A stretch of 25,046 nucleotides of DNA from the NCBI RefSeq assembly GCF_000003605.2, contig NW_003109110.1, positions 153,285 to 178,330 on the forward strand, in the 5' to 3' direction. The translations under genes and the position numbers were made by a program. Origin of the DNA: Saccoglossus kowalevskii (taxonomy: Eukaryota; Hemichordata; Enteropneusta; Harrimaniidae). Below the pieces are notes generated by a model. It saw only the letters and a list, made by a program, of their open reading frames with translations. It searched no databases and was not told the origin of the DNA. Within the stretch, counting starts at the first letter, position 1, and the number at the start of each line of letters is the position of its first letter. This document shows positions 22,543 to 25,046 of the stretch, in pieces.

Positions 22543-24512
22543 TAGCGTTACTCCTATCAGTGGTGACTTTGCCGAAAACTTATTAGAGACGTGAATCGTG
22601 AAATCACAGGCCCGTGTAAGATTTCGAATATACTTGTCAGTTTTGACAAGTTTGTGTACGAAAGCGTTGATGTCAAAATAGCTCAAGTAATGTGATGACT
22701 TACGTTGTCACTGCTGATACCTAAGCCAGGTTTGAGAATTCTCGACTTTCACAACTCCACAATTACATAACACTGCTTACGCTTAAATTTGGTGTGTTGC
22801 TATGGTGCAAATACAAAACATCGCCAACAGTTTATATACTTACGCAATTTACATAACCATGCTGCTTGCAATATTAATGGATGTGTTGTATTTCTATTTC
22901 TTTTCACATGTATGGTGCGTCAGGGTAGATTAAGCTTGGTGCAAAACAACGATTTTAGATACATTTGAACATTAAATAATTTGTATTCTGTTGTTTCAAT
23001 TGCGGAACATGACAAGCGACCATTTATCGGTTTTAATATCACGTGCCTTTTGTGTCAGTAGGTCGTTGAGATTCAATCACCTAAACATTTTTTTTTTCAT
23101 TCGGCGGTGACCATGCGTACCGGGAACACGCCTACAACAACACGCATTACTCAATGTACTATAGACCTTCTAATCGGGTTTACCTAAAGCGCATTTTACC
23201 TTTTACTTTTTGAAAGACATATATATTATTTTAATATTTCCCTTCAAAGCCAAAAGAATGAATGATATTCATTTACTGAAAAATATTTTAAATACTCACA
23301 AATATTTGGAGAGAAAAATGTTGGCGCCCAAGTTATCTTGCCTACAGCTTTAAAACACGCGTTTGTTAAATTCACTAAATAGGAAGCGGCGTGATCATAT
23401 AACGTGGCACCGCGCGGGAATGAGATCAGATCAGATGTGCAGACGATATACATTTTCAATAAAATTTACGCATTTGCGTTACTTTACTATCCTTTCTGTT
23501 GGTTTGTTGTGAAACAAAGCGAGGTTTATTGTTTATATTTTTTTAACACACAGTTATTTTTGCGTTTACTCATTTGTTCGTCCGAATCGAACGTTTTTTT
23601 CATTCATGAATAATTAACTACATGACGCAATGCTTGATGATGTCATTGGAACAAGGGCTATTGTGAATTCTATCAGAAAAAATATCCTTGCAACACAATT
23701 AATGATAATTTCGCAATAACAGCTACGCTTTTTAATGCTCTTACTAAATATTGTCTGGGCAAAATATTACTTCAGCAGGCTGTGATTATTAATTTTAGTA
23801 CCCCTGTTCAAACTACGTGACGATCCAACTTCATGTCGTCTCGAGGTTTGGGTTCCATACATTTTGGAGCAAATTTTTTTCCTATATTTATGTATCTTTC
23901 AATATTTTTTGGGATTAATTTTGGACCAGTGGACATATTTTTCTATCGGCTACAGATATTGATCAAATGTTTAGAAATAATAATTTTGTGAAAGGTGAGA
24001 AAAAAAATATTTTTATCATTTTTCAGAAAACCAACCTAACCTAAATTGTGACCAAGACCTGTAGTCAATTGTTTCAAATATACGCCAAATAAACTAATAT
24101 ATAGTAGTATATATAGTATAGTATATATATATATATATATCAGTAATTTTAATGAAAAAAAAGTACATTTATCTTAGTAATAGTGACACCTGTTGTTTAG
24201 TGTGATGAACCCCCACGGTTGGGTACAGGAGCATAGAAGTTTTTAATTAAAATTGTTTTCCATAAGAAAAATGAAACCATCATACATGGCCTTATAAACA
24301 GCCTTTTACTTCATAGTGGGGTGGGTGGAGTAAAGCTGTGATTATTTTTATTACTTTCTGACCATCTAGTTTGCCATTTACCATGTCCATATAAACTAAA
24401 GCTCCAGCCAATATCAGATTTGACTACTTGTTTCAAGCTATGGCACTTGGAAATGAGTGTTGTGACATGTGGCAAATGTCCAACTGTCTTGGTTAATAAG
24501 ATTGGCTATATT
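22543..24512. other. 3' flank of gene D
   Basis: No coding exon was recognised. Polyadenylation hexamers downstream of the stop are ATTAAA at 22971-22976 and AATAAA at 23458-23463, either of which could serve gene D. An AT-dinucleotide-rich stretch lies at about 24097-24141. Confidence 0.4.
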
Positions 24513-24912
24513 TCAACTAGAAACAGGTAAACCAGTATACCTGTATGTACGAAGCCAGTGATCGTTATTCAAGCCAAAGAAACTGCATCTATTTATATAA
24601 ATACACATGGACAGAGAATATTTTCTTGGAGCACTAAATGTGACAATTGCCCTACTGTCTGTGATAAATATACCACACCAGCTACATAGTGCCCGACGAG
24701 GAGTTGGGTAGGTAGTGAAGAAAAACATTGACTGAAGCCTGGCAGAGGACTGAATTGTTGTCAACAGCAACAAACATACTGGGAAAGTCAAAGACAGTGA
24801 AAAAACAAACAAACAAAAAACACACAGGCATATAAATACTAACTTTCTAGGATCTTTATTGACTCCAGTAATCCAGAGTAGAACGAGATGAATCAACGCT
24901 ATACTCCGCCAT
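24513..24912 (-). other. uncertain minus-strand open frame with an ATGGCGGAG start nearby
   Basis: A 127-codon frame (24896-24513) with a hydrophobic, cysteine-rich start is the longest unexplained frame in the right flank. In a different frame, AAAGATGGCGGAG at 24912 (a YY1-type start context) opens 18 codons reading MAEYSVDSSRSTLDYWSQ before a stop. The two could be a frameshifted gene start, but there is no recognisable domain and chance is a fair alternative. Confidence 0.15.
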
Positions 24913-25046
24913 CTTTATTTTAATATTAGATGCAACCATTATTCTGTAGGGGACAACGGGTCATAACTTGAGGGGAGTTAACACCCATGATTTTAAATGC
25001 CTTGATCATAAGAGTCTAAGTTACAGGGAACATTATTTTCATTTTT

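Noticed and set aside
1-25046. tRNA or rRNA genes
   Set aside because: No cloverleaf with A-box/B-box pairing and no rRNA-like conserved stretch was seen on either strand by eye. A covariance-model scan would be needed to exclude degenerate ones.

Overview
The window is AT-rich, intron-containing animal DNA. Its coding content is split into short exons with consensus GT/AG junctions, and the gaps hold tetranucleotide microsatellites, small TIR elements and AATAAA signals. The gene family (DOMON domain with or without a cytochrome b561 core, of the ferric-chelate-reductase-1/FRRS1 type) and the repeat style suggest an invertebrate, probably marine. I cannot fix the phylum from the sequence.

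The main content is a head-to-tail tandem array of DOMON genes on the + strand. Four members are visible. Copy A lies upstream of the window and only its 3' end (about 1-275) is inside. Copy B (4465-7026, five exons, 224 aa) is intact. It encodes a secreted or surface DOMON-only protein that ends in a short hydrophobic tail in place of the b561 domain. Copy C (10658-12528) is a pseudogene with frameshifts and stops, and its fourth exon is inverted. Copy D (17011-22542, 13 exons, 418 aa) is a complete signal peptide-DOMON-b561 reductase-like gene. A separate, start-less relic of copy B's signal-peptide exon sits at 1625-1687. All exon junctions of B and D were assigned by eye, and both assembled frames stay open and end at a stop codon.

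Layout: 1-275, 3' end of A. 276-4464, intergenic, with the exon-1 relic between direct repeats, a (CAGA)n tract and an unidentified minus-strand reading frame pair. 4465-7026, gene B, with a TIR element and a (TAAA)n tract in intron 1. 7186-7420, 3' end of B, homologous to that of A. 7421-10657, no gene recognised. 10658-12528, pseudogene C. 12529-17010, mixed region with an orphan exon-like frame, a decayed RecQ-type helicase first exon with a CCAAT/ATGGCGGC start on the minus strand, two hairpins and a pair of E-boxes upstream of D. 17011-22542, gene D. 22543-25046, 3' flank with no firm gene.

Functional view (inference from family knowledge): D could move electrons across a membrane through b561 haems to an extracellular DOMON haem domain. 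B keeps only the extracellular domain and looks tethered or membrane-attached. The locus therefore shows several stages of tandem-duplicate evolution: an intact oxidoreductase, a truncated but open derivative, a rearranged pseudogene and an isolated exon relic.
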